Positions 8,103 through 17,346 of a stretch of DNA of 64,000 nt are shown piece by piece. Numbering within the stretch: the stretch's first letter is position 1; every line of letters starts with the position of its first letter. The position numbers and the translations under genes are program-made. The stretch covers positions 1 through 64,000 of the forward strand of contig CALXYJ010000002.1 in the NCBI GenBank assembly GCA_944392945.1. Reading direction: 5' to 3'. The notes under the pieces were generated by a model. That model was not told where the DNA came from. It did not search any database and saw nothing but the letters and a program-made list of their open reading frames with translations. Source of the DNA: an uncultured Clostridia bacterium (lineage in GTDB: Bacteria; Bacillota; Clostridia; TANB77; CAG-508).

Positions 8103-8480
8103 TTATTCATCCTCCTCATATAAAATTTTTATTAATTCGATTACGTCTTGTTCAGTAATTGCATAAATTTTGGATAGTTTTACAACAGATAATAAATGAT
8201 TTTCTATTTCTTTTAATTTTTCTTCTTTTAAGAAATCCAAATTCTTGGGTAAAACATAACTTCCCTTCCCTTGAATTGTTTTTATAAAACCTTCTTTTTC
8301 TAATTCATCATAAGCTTTTTTTACAGTTAAAAAACTAATTTTTAAATCATTTGCCAGGGCTCTAACAGAAGGCAACAATTCTTCTTCTTTTAATTCATTA
8401 GAGTATATAGCTTGTTTTATTGCTTTTTTTATTTGTTCATATATCGGTTCACTGCTACTATTGCTAATAATTATATTCAT
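8103..8480 (-). CDS. GntR-family transcriptional regulator (YtrA subfamily)
   Basis: A 125-residue regulator beginning MNIIISNSSSEPIYEQI at 8480, with AGGAGGG five bases upstream. A longer frame to 8537 would run through the promoter and is rejected. The winged helix spans about 10-72 (LPSVRALANDLKISFLTVKKAYDELEKEGFI, with the wing GKGSYV). The short C-terminal helical tail, without a large ligand domain, is the mark of the YtrA subfamily that represses its own exporter operon. The promoter just upstream carries matching repeats. Confidence 0.9.
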   Translation of the reverse strand: MNIIISNSSSEPIYEQIKKAIKQAIYSNELKEEELLPSVRALANDLKISFLTVKKAYDELEKEGFIKTIQGKGSYVLPKNLDFLKEEKLKEIENHLLSVVKLSKIYAITEQDVIELIKILYEEDE

Positions 8481-8496
8481 TTTTCCCTCCTTTGGA

Positions 8497-8537
8497 ACTG
8501 TTATATTTAATATATAACAGTATATAACAGTTGTCAA
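8497..8537 (-). promoter_or_regulatory. GntR promoter with three operator half-sites
   Basis: Minus strand TTGACA (8532-8537), 17 bases, TATATT (8509-8514). The half-site ACTGTTATAT occurs twice in direct orientation on the minus strand, and its complement closes a perfect 10+5+10 inverted repeat at 8497-8521. The spacer and -10 are therefore covered by operator sequence, the expected design for autorepression by the YtrA-type regulator. Confidence 0.8.
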
Positions 8538-8609
8538 TATATATTCTTTATTTTATAAAAATTACATGTTTGCAAATCTAGTATTCACTACAATTATCTA
8601 ATAAAAAAT

Positions 8610-8641
8610 AAAACGTGGTAAATTAATTTTTACCACGTTTT
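8610..8641. terminator. Bidirectional Rho-independent terminator
   Basis: A perfect 13-bp stem (8610-8622 with 8629-8641, core ACGTGGTAAA), 6-base loop, with T-rich sequence on both flanks. It ends the NatAB-like operon on the minus strand. Confidence 0.85.
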
Positions 8642-8652
8642 ATTCTTTATCA

Positions 8653-9804
8653 TTATTCTTTAGAAAATAATATTTTTTCTGATTTATATTGTTTTACTAT
8701 ATATGCTAATACAATAAATATGTATATGATTGTAGAAACAAGCATTAACAATATATTTAGCCAATCTACATTACCAGCACTTACATCTGTAAATACCACT
8801 GTGTAATTTATGAATGGAATTATAGAAAGCAATGGTGTTCCAGTTATCCCTATCATAAAAGCAATCATTCCTGGAAATAAAGATATAAATGTTAATGGTG
8901 TTAATGCACTTTGAGCTTCTTTAAATGTTTTTGATGTACTTGCAATAGCTATACATAATCCACTTATAAAAAATGAATATGCAATTATAATTATTAACGA
9001 TAATATTATGCTAATTGGACTAAACATTATATTTAAACCTTCATATATAGAAAATGCATTTTGTGCAATTGCAACAGATATAATTGCTAAAATTAAACTT
9101 ACAATACCTGTAATTATTGAAGCAATACTTACTCCTAAAAATTTTCCAACGATAATATCTTTATTTTTTATTGGAAAAGTAAGTAATGTTTCTAATGTTC
9201 CTCTTTCTCTTTCACCAGCTGTTGTATCTGTTGCTGGATACGTTGCAGATACTGTTATTGCCATTATTATAAATACAAATGCATAATTTCTAATATAACT
9301 TACAAACATATTATCTTCTTCTAATATATTTTCTCCAATAGTTATAATATTAAAGACCTCACTTGGATTTATATTATTTTCCTGTAGATATTGCCCCTGT
9401 AAATATTTTTTATATAAATTAAAATAAGTTTCCATTAAATTTTTTGCATATGTAGTTACATCAGAATCATTACCATTTATTATATATTTATTACTATCTT
9501 TAGTTATATATAAATCTATTTCACCATTTCCGTATTTTGTTTTTAATTCTTCATCAGAACCTGTTATTACTTCAATATTTAATTCTTTAGCAATATCTCT
9601 TTCCTCTTGACTAAGCTCATATGCAAAACCAATTTTATTGTATTCTTCTATATCTTTGTTAGCTTGTACTTCAAATAAAGCAGACATCCCCAGTACTATC
9701 AAGGGTATAAATATTGGGATTACTAACATCATTGATAAAGATTTTTTATCTCTAAACATTTCTCTTAATTCTTTTTTTAATATATTCCATAAATTATTCT
9801 GCAT
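8653..9804 (-). CDS. ABC transporter permease, NatB-like
   Basis: A 383-aa permease from the ATG at 9804, which has GGAGG at the right spacing. An in-frame ATG at 9819 overlaps that ribosome site and is less likely. The layout is one N-terminal helix (WNILKKELREMFRDKKSL then a hydrophobic run), a large extracellular domain (about 45-165), then five to six helices. The segment ATDTTAGERERGTLETLLTFP is the conserved cytoplasmic element of the NatB/ABC-2 exporter family. It overlaps the ATPase gene by 11 bp. Related systems extrude sodium or other compounds, and the substrate here is unproven. Confidence 0.88.
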   Translation of the reverse strand: MQNNLWNILKKELREMFRDKKSLSMMLVIPIFIPLIVLGMSALFEVQANKDIEEYNKIGFAYELSQEERDIAKELNIEVITGSDEELKTKYGNGEIDLYITKDSNKYIINGNDSDVTTYAKNLMETYFNLYKKYLQGQYLQENNINPSEVFNIITIGENILEEDNMFVSYIRNYAFVFIIMAITVSATYPATDTTAGERERGTLETLLTFPIKNKDIIVGKFLGVSIASIITGIVSLILAIISVAIAQNAFSIYEGLNIMFSPISIILSLIIIIAYSFFISGLCIAIASTSKTFKEAQSALTPLTFISLFPGMIAFMIGITGTPLLSIIPFINYTVVFTDVSAGNVDWLNILLMLVSTIIYIFIVLAYIVKQYKSEKILFSKE

Positions 9805-10552
9805 CAGAAACACCTCCAATCATTTTAAAAAACGCATCTCTTAAATTGGTTGTTCCTGTATCATTTTTTATCTGTTTTGGTGTTCCTTGTTTTATTACAA
9901 TTCCTTTATTAATCATTATTACTCTATCACAAATATTTTCTGCTTCTTCCATATAATGAGTAGAATATAAAATAGTTTTTCCTTTGGATTTTTCTTGTTT
10001 CATAAAATCTAGTATTATTTGACTAGATATTATATCAAGCCCTGTTGTAGCTTCATCCAATATATAATATTTTGGATTATGTATAAGACATCTTGCAATA
10101 TTTACTTTTTGTGTTTGACCTGTTGATAAATTACCTATTTTATTATAAAAAAAATTGTCCATTTTTAATATTTTAGTAATTTCTTTTATCCTTTTCTCTG
10201 CCTCTTCCTTTTTTACACCATAAATATCACTACACATTTTTAGTAATTCATATGCAGACAAAGTATCATACAATTTTGTATTTCCAGATAAATAAGCTAT
10301 ATTTTGCTTTATTTCTATTTCATTTTTCTTATAGTTTAAATTATCAAAACTAATTGTACCTTCTGTAGGTTCTAAAATTCCGGCTATCATTCTTAAAAGT
10401 GTAGTTTTTCCCGCTCCATTTGGACCTAATATTCCAATAATTTCTCCGTCATTAGCCTCAAAAGTAATTCCATTATCTGCATAAAATTCCTTCTTATCTT
10501 TTTTGTTTTCATATCTTATAAATTTCTTTTTTAGATTTTCAACTTTAATCAT
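9794..10552 (-). CDS. ABC transporter ATP-binding protein, NatA-like
   Basis: A 252-aa ATPase with Walker A GPNGAGKTT (about 43-51), signature LSTGQTQKV, Walker B YYILDEATTGLD and the switch histidine in STHYMEE. The glutamine-containing signature LSTGQ is a minor variant of the usual LSGGQ. It is the upstream partner of the NatB-like permease and overlaps it by 11 bp. It probably drives efflux through that subunit. Confidence 0.9.
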   Translation of the reverse strand: MIKVENLKKKFIRYENKKDKKEFYADNGITFEANDGEIIGILGPNGAGKTTLLRMIAGILEPTEGTISFDNLNYKKNEIEIKQNIAYLSGNTKLYDTLSAYELLKMCSDIYGVKKEEAEKRIKEITKILKMDNFFYNKIGNLSTGQTQKVNIARCLIHNPKYYILDEATTGLDIISSQIILDFMKQEKSKGKTILYSTHYMEEAENICDRVIMINKGIVIKQGTPKQIKNDTGTTNLRDAFFKMIGGVSDAE

Positions 10553-10567
10553 AAAATCCCCCTATAA

Positions 10568-11185
10568 TTATATTTCCAAATCATATATTTTATTTTCTTT
10601 AGCATATTTAATTAATAGATTGGCTTCAAATTCTACCAAACTTCTACCACTATTATATATTCTTTCCGATATGAACCAATTTTCTTTATCAGAGAATCCA
10701 TCTTTAGCTGGTATTAAAATATATTTGATATCTTTTCTGTAATATTTTTTCATTATCGCTAAACATCTTTTTAAGTGAAACTCTGATGAAATTAATATTA
10801 AGCTTGTTATATCCTCCTGCAAATTATCCAAAATTTTAGCTACATTTATTCCATTTTCAATTGTAGAATTTGAATTATTTTCTAAAATTAAATCCTTTTC
10901 TTTAACTTCATTTTCTAACAACATTTGTTTCATTAATTCTGCTTCTGATATATTTACTTTATTTTGATTACTAATTCCCCCTTTTCCTCCTGTTAATATT
11001 AATTTTTTTACTCTTCCTTCTTTATATAACATAGTAGCTAAGTTAACTCTATATTTTTGCAATGTATAGCTCCCAAATACTACCCCGTATTTAGTAGACA
11101 TGCCACTATCCCATATATTAGAAAAAACAATTTTTTTAATTTGCTCATCTGTCAAATTCTCACTACTTAATTCTGATAATTTCAC
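10568..11185 (-). CDS. YdcF/SanA-like (DUF218) protein
   Basis: A 205-residue protein of the DUF218 family. It has VVFGSYTLQKYRVNLATMLYKEGRVKKLILTGGKG near 35-70, a SEAELMKQMLLENEV helix, ENNSNSTIENG and ILISSEFHLKRC. These correspond to the conserved nucleotide-like fold of YdcF and SanA. It lacks the N-terminal membrane helix of many family members, so it is probably cytoplasmic. It lies 3 bp after a NUDIX gene and 15 bp before the NatA gene, so the four form a likely transcription unit. Its biochemical role is not established. Confidence 0.8.
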   Translation of the reverse strand: MKLSELSSENLTDEQIKKIVFSNIWDSGMSTKYGVVFGSYTLQKYRVNLATMLYKEGRVKKLILTGGKGGISNQNKVNISEAELMKQMLLENEVKEKDLILENNSNSTIENGINVAKILDNLQEDITSLILISSEFHLKRCLAIMKKYYRKDIKYILIPAKDGFSDKENWFISERIYNSGRSLVEFEANLLIKYAKENKIYDLEI

Positions 11186-11188
11186 TCT

Positions 11189-11707
11189 CTACTCCCTATT
11201 TTTAAATTTTAAATACATCTCTATTAAATCTTTATCCATCAATTTATCTGGAAGATCTTCAATTGAATAAAACTTTAAACTTTTAGATTCCTTTTGCGGA
11301 AATAATATTCCATTATTTTTATCTGTTAATTCCTCATAATCACAATTTAATTTGCCACTATATTTTGTGACTAAGTATAAAACTGTATTGTTATATACTT
11401 TATCTCCATTTGGATAACTATTTTTTCTATTTTTTCCAGATGCTACACCAATTAATATTAGATTTTCTTTTTCTACTTTTAAACCAGTCTCTTCATATAA
11501 CTCCCTTATGGCTACTTCCTCAAAAGTTTCTCCCAACTCTTGCAATCCACCAGGCAAACACCAAATATCTCTATCAACTCTTTCTTCTAATAAAATTTCT
11601 TTGTATTTATTTTCTACAATTATTGCACTTCCATTTTGAAATAAAGTCATATGGCGTAACTCTGGTTTTAAGGAATTACGTAATTTTATAATATAACTTT
11701 CGTTCAA
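11189..11707 (-). CDS. NUDIX hydrolase
   Basis: A 172-aa hydrolase for nucleoside diphosphate-linked substrates. The NUDIX box is complete (about 54-76), with GLQELGE, REL and YEETGL giving the G-x5-E-x7-RE-U-x-EE-x-GU pattern for Mg binding. The N-terminal part (LRHMTLFQNGSAIIV) resembles ADP-ribose or MutT-like members. It is the first gene of the unit that runs into the YdcF-like and NatAB-like genes. Substrate specificity cannot be assigned. Confidence 0.9.
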   Translation of the reverse strand: MNESYIIKLRNSLKPELRHMTLFQNGSAIIVENKYKEILLEERVDRDIWCLPGGLQELGETFEEVAIRELYEETGLKVEKENLILIGVASGKNRKNSYPNGDKVYNNTVLYLVTKYSGKLNCDYEELTDKNNGILFPQKESKSLKFYSIEDLPDKLMDKDLIEMYLKFKNRE

Positions 11708-11776
11708 AAATTTATCCTCCTTTAATTTTAATATCTATGATATTATATGGTATTATCTTTTATTTATCAATATAAA

Positions 11777-11808
11777 AAATATGCTAAAGTATATTCTTTA
11801 GCATATTT
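11777..11808 (-). terminator. Rho-independent terminator of the LPXTG protein gene
   Basis: A perfect 13-bp stem (11777-11789 with 11796-11808) with a 6-base loop and a T-run on the minus strand, 18 bp past the stop codon of the surface protein gene. Confidence 0.8.
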
Positions 11809-11825
11809 CCATTATTATATCTAAA

Positions 11826-14108
11826 TTAATGTTTATCTATATTTTTATATCTAAAATATTTAAATCCTGTAATTGCTACAACCAAAAGTCCAACACATAT
11901 TAAAATTGGAGAATAATTTCTACCAGTTGCTGGTAATTGTGAATTAGCTGGATAATCCTTTCCTGTTATATCATATGAATTATTTAAATCATTTAATTCA
12001 TTGTTTAAATTATCCGGATTTTCTATAGAATCTTTAAATTGATCTTCATAATTATTTTGATCATTATTATCATCTGGTTGCTGATTATCTCCACCTGGCT
12101 GTTCTCCACCTGGCTGTTCTTCGCCTGGTTCTTCTCCTCCTGGCTGTTCTCCACCTGGTTCTTCTCCTCCTGGCTGTTCTCCACCTGGTTCTTCTCCACC
12201 TGGCTCTTCTCCGCCTGGCTGTTCTCCTCCTGGCTGTTCTCCACCTGGCTCTTCCCCTCCTGGTTCTTCTTCATCAGTTGTTGATATTTTCCATAGTTGA
12301 GCTCCATAGAAAGGATTAGCTGTTCCTACATATAAGCCATTGTCTGTTGCAAGTAAAGAACGTCCTCCATAGTTATATTTATCATTAAATCCACTATCTG
12401 TAACTAATTCAAAATTCTCTCCGTCTGATGATTTTAATAAATCAAATCCCCAAACATCATTTTCAATTGTTTTTGCAATATATGCATACATTTTTAGACC
12501 TTCCCAGTCTACTTTATTATATAGATCTACAAATTCTTGTCCAACAATTTCTATAGTTGGATTATCTCCTGTTCCTAATTCGTAAATTTGATTTATTAAT
12601 TCTTCATTTTCTATCACAAACTCTTTAAATTGAACATTATCATTAGCTACCTGTTGATATTCTGCAACTAATGATTTAAAGTTTTCTAATAAATTAGTTA
12701 ATTCTTCAATTTGAGAACTTCCCCCACCAACAGAAGAAATCATATCTAATAATTCATCAATTTTTTGATTTATTGTCTCTATATCTGTTTCATTCAATTG
12801 TGCAAAATTATCACCTTTTAAATTTGTTATATAATTGTATAATACTGCTGAATCCATAGTTGTTATATATAATTCATCATTATATGTCTCTGTTCTCCAA
12901 ACATATTCTATACAATTATTTTCCATATATTTCGTAAATCCTTCAACCTCATTAAACTTACCTGTATTATCATCATAACACCATAATTTTTGAGGATGTG
13001 TTAATGTTGTATACATTGGTTTTAAATAATCTCTTGCTTTTACATCTTGTCCTGCTAAAGCAGATACTAAACCTGTAAGAGCATATACTTCTGATGAAAT
13101 AGTATTATCAAAATTCATTAAATATAATTTTCCCTTAAAAGTAAAAGGTGTTGCTGCCATAGTAATCATTCCAGCTTCATCTCCAGTATATCCCTCTGGT
13201 GAATCTGCCATTCCTAAATTATTTACGCCATTATTTTTTCCAATTACTTCTGACCAATACCATCCATATTCATTTGGAGTTTCTTCTCCTTCTGCTGGAT
13301 GGCCCTTAAACATTGCAATTCCATTACTATTAGGAATTGTTGCATATATATAACCATTATATGTACACATATCCCAAATTGGACTTGTAACATTACTAAA
13401 AACTGCTGGATCAGCTGAATATTCTCCGAAATCTTTGTAATCAGCTATTCTATCCCATTTTGTATCATTATTAGCATCTTTTTTTACAATTGCAAGTTTT
13501 TGATAATCTTCATCACCTTCATCTAATTCTTGTCTTGCGTCAACACCACCAAAAAGTAATGCACCATCATATTCACAAGAAGCACGCAAACTTGTTCCAC
13601 TTTCTGATGTAAATGCAACTGTTATTTTATCTTCACTGTCAATTTTATAAATATAATTATCAGCTGTTGTATCTGATGAATAAGAAGCAAAATATAAATT
13701 ACCTTCAAATTCAACTGCATTTCTAAATGCTACATTTTTCTCTGCTGTATATATAACTTTCATCTCTTGTGTTTCCATATTAAATTTAAATATACTTCCA
13801 CCTTCATCTGACTCAGGTCTTGGAATCTCATTATTTGTCATTGAATTAATTAACCCCCAAGCTATATCCTCATTAACTCCAGCAGATCCCATAGCTTGAA
13901 CAAACGTTTCCGCAACACTTCCTACTATATTTCTATTTGTACCTATATATAAGTAATCTCCTCTTGCGGCCATTGCCCATGCATAACTTGCTTCTCTATC
14001 ACCACCTGGTAAAAGACCATCTGCTTCTCCTTCTCCAGATTCTGGATTAGACATTTTCTCTATTGTTAAACTAGATGTACTATTTCCTTGCTCACCGAGT
14101 TTCTGCAT
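11826..14108 (-). CDS. LPXTG-anchored surface protein, mature part (frameshifted from its signal peptide)
   Basis: A 760-codon frame encoding a secreted, wall-anchored protein. The C-terminus has a full sorting signal: QLPATG, a hydrophobic segment (PILICVGLLVVAITGF) and a basic tail (KYFRYKNIDKH). Before it lies a long Pro/Gly/Glu repeat spacer (about 613-680). The N-terminal 450 residues contain repeated motifs of the type GYIYATIPNSN, GNLYFASYSS and GKLYLMNFDN, suggesting a beta-propeller-like fold. A helical segment (about 435-510) and another propeller-like part follow. The frame starts at an internal ATG with no signal peptide, but a perfect one lies just upstream in another frame (14184-14092). 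One base must be skipped between about 14092 and 14137. Ligand unknown. Confidence 0.82.
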   Translation of the reverse strand: MQKLGEQGNSTSSLTIEKMSNPESGEGEADGLLPGGDREASYAWAMAARGDYLYIGTNRNIVGSVAETFVQAMGSAGVNEDIAWGLINSMTNNEIPRPESDEGGSIFKFNMETQEMKVIYTAEKNVAFRNAVEFEGNLYFASYSSDTTADNYIYKIDSEDKITVAFTSESGTSLRASCEYDGALLFGGVDARQELDEGDEDYQKLAIVKKDANNDTKWDRIADYKDFGEYSADPAVFSNVTSPIWDMCTYNGYIYATIPNSNGIAMFKGHPAEGEETPNEYGWYWSEVIGKNNGVNNLGMADSPEGYTGDEAGMITMAATPFTFKGKLYLMNFDNTISSEVYALTGLVSALAGQDVKARDYLKPMYTTLTHPQKLWCYDDNTGKFNEVEGFTKYMENNCIEYVWRTETYNDELYITTMDSAVLYNYITNLKGDNFAQLNETDIETINQKIDELLDMISSVGGGSSQIEELTNLLENFKSLVAEYQQVANDNVQFKEFVIENEELINQIYELGTGDNPTIEIVGQEFVDLYNKVDWEGLKMYAYIAKTIENDVWGFDLLKSSDGENFELVTDSGFNDKYNYGGRSLLATDNGLYVGTANPFYGAQLWKISTTDEEEPGGEEPGGEQPGGEQPGGEEPGGEEPGGEQPGGEEPGGEQPGGEEPGEEQPGGEQPGGDNQQPDDNNDQNNYEDQFKDSIENPDNLNNELNDLNNSYDITGKDYPANSQLPATGRNYSPILICVGLLVVAITGFKYFRYKNIDKH
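12090..12270 (-). repeat. Tandem repeats encoding PGGE[E/Q] pentapeptides
   Basis: About a dozen 15-bp units encode Pro-Gly-Gly-Glu followed by Glu or Gln, forming the extended wall-spanning stalk of the surface protein. The units are similar enough in DNA to allow slippage, so repeat number may differ between strains. Other frames are also open here, giving false ORFs. Confidence 0.85.
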
Positions 14109-14184
14109 AAGATGTAAAATTAATATTAAATATTGTAGCTATCGCAATTAATAAAAAAAATACTTTTAGTAATCTTTTTTTCAT
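14092..14184 (-). other. Out-of-frame signal peptide of the surface protein
   Basis: A 30-codon ORF starting at 14184 with GAGGAGG six bases upstream. It encodes MKKRLLKVFFLLIAIA, a polar end and a likely cleavage site after SYA, then stops (TGA, 14094-14092). It overlaps the start of the 760-codon frame, which lies +1 relative to it. Removing one base in the region gives a 785-aa preprotein (span 2359 bp, minus one divisible by three). Confidence 0.8.
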
Positions 14185-14298
14185 ACGTATCCTCCTCTAA
14201 AAAATATCTCTTGTATTTTATAGTACACTTTTTATTAGTTTATTTCAATATTTATAATTAATTTATAATAGTATCGTAACAAAATTGTAATATAATTG

Positions 14299-14817
14299 TT
14301 ATTCTTCTAATATTTGTTTTATTTCTTCTCTTTCTCTACATTCTATTGGTATAAAAATTGAAGCCTTTTTGTTTTGTTTTAATGCTGCCATTATAATATC
14401 ATTATCTTCAATTAATCTCTTGCTTGCATATTTTATTATTATTCCTTTATTTTTTACAGCCTCCAGTACTACTTCCTTATCATCTCGTAATTCCTTACTT
14501 GCATAATATAAAACTTGACCATCTTTTTTACATCCCTCTAAAATAACTTCTTTATCAGCCTTTAGTTCATCTGATGCATAACATACAACCCATCCTACCT
14601 CTTTTACTGCTGTAAGTACAACATCTTTATCTCCTTTTAATCTATCACTTGCAAATTCTAAAACTTCCCCATTTCTTTTTATCGCCTCTAGTATTATTTC
14701 TTTATCATCTCTTAACTCATCACTTGCAAATTCTATTAATGTTGCATCCTCCTGTATTGCTTTTAATACAAATTCTCTGTTATCTGAATTTTCTATAACT
14801 TCTTCCTTACTAATCAT
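14299..14817 (-). CDS. DUF4116-repeat protein
   Basis: A 172-aa protein built of about five repeats of roughly 25 residues. Each follows the scheme D-[KR]-E-[VI]-[VI]-L-x-A-[VI]-K, a variable turn, then [YF]-A-S-x-x-L. Examples are DKDVVLTAVKEVGWVVCYAS and DKEVVLEAVKNKGIIIKYAS. This is the DUF4116 pattern, which forms a helical solenoid and often occurs in long multi-copy proteins. It starts one base after the P-type ATPase ends, so the two are co-transcribed. A protein-interaction role is likely, but nothing ties it to cation transport apart from position. Confidence 0.82.
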   Translation of the reverse strand: MISKEEVIENSDNREFVLKAIQEDATLIEFASDELRDDKEIILEAIKRNGEVLEFASDRLKGDKDVVLTAVKEVGWVVCYASDELKADKEVILEGCKKDGQVLYYASKELRDDKEVVLEAVKNKGIIIKYASKRLIEDNDIIMAALKQNKKASIFIPIECREREEIKQILEE

Positions 14818-14818
14818 C

Positions 14819-17146
14819 TTATATCCTCTTTTCTATCAGTTTAAAAATCTTGTTAGAAATTAAATTATAAATTATTCCTACAAATATTGAAGCAATTTCT
14901 AAAATTAATATAGGAATAATATTACTTATATCTAATCTTATACTAAATAAGTCTTTAAATACTGTAATACCCATAGTAAATATAAAAACAACACCTACAA
15001 ATAAAATTGTTCTATTTAAATTAAATGGTTTAGAAATTTTGAATAGCAAAATAAATCCTGTTATAGCTGTTACTACAACGCATACACTAGAATAATTCAA
15101 CTCATCTAAATTATATATACTACTAATTATTCCTATAATAATTATATTAGTAACTACTGTTAATGAAGTAGGTAAGGCTCTTTTTATAACATTAATTATA
15201 AATTTACCCTTGATTCTATCTTTATTAGGTTCTAATGCTAGTATTACTGAAGGAATTCCAGTTACCACTAGATTAATTAATGTTAATTGGATTGGAATAA
15301 ATGGATATGGCATATCTACAAATACAAATAAAATTGCTAATATTGTAGCATAAATAGTTTTTACCAAAAATAAAGTAGCAGATCTTTGGATATTATTAAT
15401 CGTTCTTCTTCCCTCATCTACAATATTTGGCATAGATTTAAAATCAGAGTCCATTAAAACTAATTGTGATACATTTCTTGCTGCATCACTTCCATTAGCT
15501 ATAGATATACTACAATCCGCATTTTTTAATGCTAATACATCATTTACCCCATCTCCTGTCATAGCAACTGTATGCTTTTGTTCTTTTAATGCTAATATTA
15601 TTTGTTTCTTTTGTTCTGGTGTTACTCTTCCAAATATGCTGTATTTCATAACAGCTTCTTTTATATCTTCTTCTGTTTTTAATTTTCTTGCATCAATATA
15701 ATTTTTATAATCTTTTACTCCTGCTCTCTTAGCTATATTTGAAACAGTTATTGGATTATCTCCAGAAATTAATTTTATTGCTACTCCTTGTTTATCAAAA
15801 TATTCTAATATTTCTTTGGAATTTTTACGAATTACATCTGATATTAATATATACCCTACTATTTCAATATTTTTAGGTAATTCATCTTTTATAATTTCTT
15901 TTGTCTTACCAATTGCAACTACTCTATATTCTGAAATATATTTTTCTACTTCTTTTTCATTCTCACTTATAATCTCTGGCGCACCTAATATATAAGTTAT
16001 ATTTTCAAAACTAATTCCGGACCACTTATTTGAAGATTTAAAAGGTTTCTTTGATATAACTTTTAATTTTTCGTCACTTTTATACTTTTCTCTTATTGCT
16101 TCTATAGTTGAGTTCTTATCTTCTGAATAACTTCCTAATATTCCAAGAATTTTTTCTAATTCACTCTCTGTATAATTATTTATAGGAATTATTTTATCAA
16201 CACTCATTCTTCCTTCTGTAATAGTTCCTGTTTTATCTAAACATAGTACATCAACCCTTGCTAATGTTTCTATACAATATAATTCTTGTACTAGAACTTT
16301 CTTTTTTGCAAGTCTTGTAACACTAACTGCCAATACTGTGCTTGTTAATAAAACCAATCCTTCTGGTATCATACCTATTAATGCAGCAACAGTACTTACA
16401 ATTGCAGTCTTAAAATCATTTTCCTGCAAATCCAATTGATTAAAAAATAATAAAATTCCTACTGGAATTATTACAAAAGAGATGAATTTTATAATTTTAT
16501 TTAATGATTGCATTATTTCCGAGTTAACTTTTCTTCTTTGTTTTGCCTCATATGATATTTTGGCTACATAATTTTCCTTGCCAATATGTTCTACTTTAGC
16601 AAAACACTTTCCACTAACTATATAACTTCCTGAGAGTAATTTATCACCTTGCTTTTTTTCTATATTATCTGGTTCTCCAGTTAACAATGATTCATTTACT
16701 TCTACTTCTCCATATAAAATAACGCTATCAGTTGGAATTTGATTACCTGCATTTAATTCTATTACATCATCCAAAACTAACTCATAATTACTAACTTCTA
16801 TATTTTTTCCTTCTCTTATTACTTTAGTTCTACTTTGAACTAAAAAAGAAAGCTTATCTACTGTTTTTTTAGAATAAATTTCTTGAATTGTACTAATTAA
16901 AGTATTTAATACCACAATTATTATAAATAATAAATTTTTATATGCTCCTACTAAAAATATTAATAGTGCTAAAACAAAGTTCATTATATTAAATAAAGTA
17001 AAAAAATTTGAAATAATAATTGACCTTATACTTTTAGTTTTTACTGTAGTATCAAAATTTACTAATTTTTCCGCTTTTCTTTTATCTATTTGTTCTTGAT
17101 TTAAACCTATTTTGTAATCTGGATTATATCTTTGCACTTTATTCAC
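14819..17146 (-). CDS. P-type cation-transporting ATPase (CtpE-like)
   Basis: A 775-residue membrane pump starting at a GTG. It has an actuator motif LLTGEP (154-159), membrane motif PEGL (261-264), phosphorylation site DKTGT (304-308), hinge TGDGVND (near 530) and about ten membrane helices, six of them after the hinge. The PEGLVLLTS signature, a C-terminal six-helix block and the lack of N-terminal metal-binding domains fit the P-type ATPase E (CtpE-like) group. Some members of that group move Ca2+, but the ion here is not determined. The DUF4116 gene follows directly. Confidence 0.9.
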   Translation of the reverse strand: MNKVQRYNPDYKIGLNQEQIDKRKAEKLVNFDTTVKTKSIRSIIISNFFTLFNIMNFVLALLIFLVGAYKNLLFIIIVVLNTLISTIQEIYSKKTVDKLSFLVQSRTKVIREGKNIEVSNYELVLDDVIELNAGNQIPTDSVILYGEVEVNESLLTGEPDNIEKKQGDKLLSGSYIVSGKCFAKVEHIGKENYVAKISYEAKQRRKVNSEIMQSLNKIIKFISFVIIPVGILLFFNQLDLQENDFKTAIVSTVAALIGMIPEGLVLLTSTVLAVSVTRLAKKKVLVQELYCIETLARVDVLCLDKTGTITEGRMSVDKIIPINNYTESELEKILGILGSYSEDKNSTIEAIREKYKSDEKLKVISKKPFKSSNKWSGISFENITYILGAPEIISENEKEVEKYISEYRVVAIGKTKEIIKDELPKNIEIVGYILISDVIRKNSKEILEYFDKQGVAIKLISGDNPITVSNIAKRAGVKDYKNYIDARKLKTEEDIKEAVMKYSIFGRVTPEQKKQIILALKEQKHTVAMTGDGVNDVLALKNADCSISIANGSDAARNVSQLVLMDSDFKSMPNIVDEGRRTINNIQRSATLFLVKTIYATILAILFVFVDMPYPFIPIQLTLINLVVTGIPSVILALEPNKDRIKGKFIINVIKRALPTSLTVVTNIIIIGIISSIYNLDELNYSSVCVVVTAITGFILLFKISKPFNLNRTILFVGVVFIFTMGITVFKDLFSIRLDISNIIPILILEIASIFVGIIYNLISNKIFKLIEKRI

Positions 17147-17281
17147 TCTTTCTAATTTTTCTAAAATTATATCACTACATTATATCTATATCAATTTAGA
17201 TTTTCTTAATATTTAATTAAACATATTCTATATCTAATTATACTTGTTCAAAATCTGCATTTGCTTTTTTTAATAATTAAT

Positions 17282-17325
17282 AAAAGGAAACCTTAGAATA
17301 CTCGCGTATTCTAAAATTTCCTTTT
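17282..17325 (-). terminator. Rho-independent terminator
   Basis: A two-part stem (AAAAGGAAA/TTTCCTTTT and TTAGAATAC/GTATTCTAA, separated by a 2x2 internal loop) closing on TCGC. It lies 22 bp beyond the stop of the 134-aa gene on the minus strand and is symmetrical enough to work in both directions. Confidence 0.8.
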
Positions 17326-17346
17326 ATCATCTTTGGCTATTCGTAA

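Noticed and set aside
8481..8537. Longer N-terminus for the GntR regulator
   Set aside because: It would translate through the promoter and operators; the start at 8480 has the ribosome site.
12023..12307. Open frames in both directions across the PGGE repeat region
   Set aside because: They arise from the repeated codons of the surface protein; low-complexity sequence, no ribosome site.
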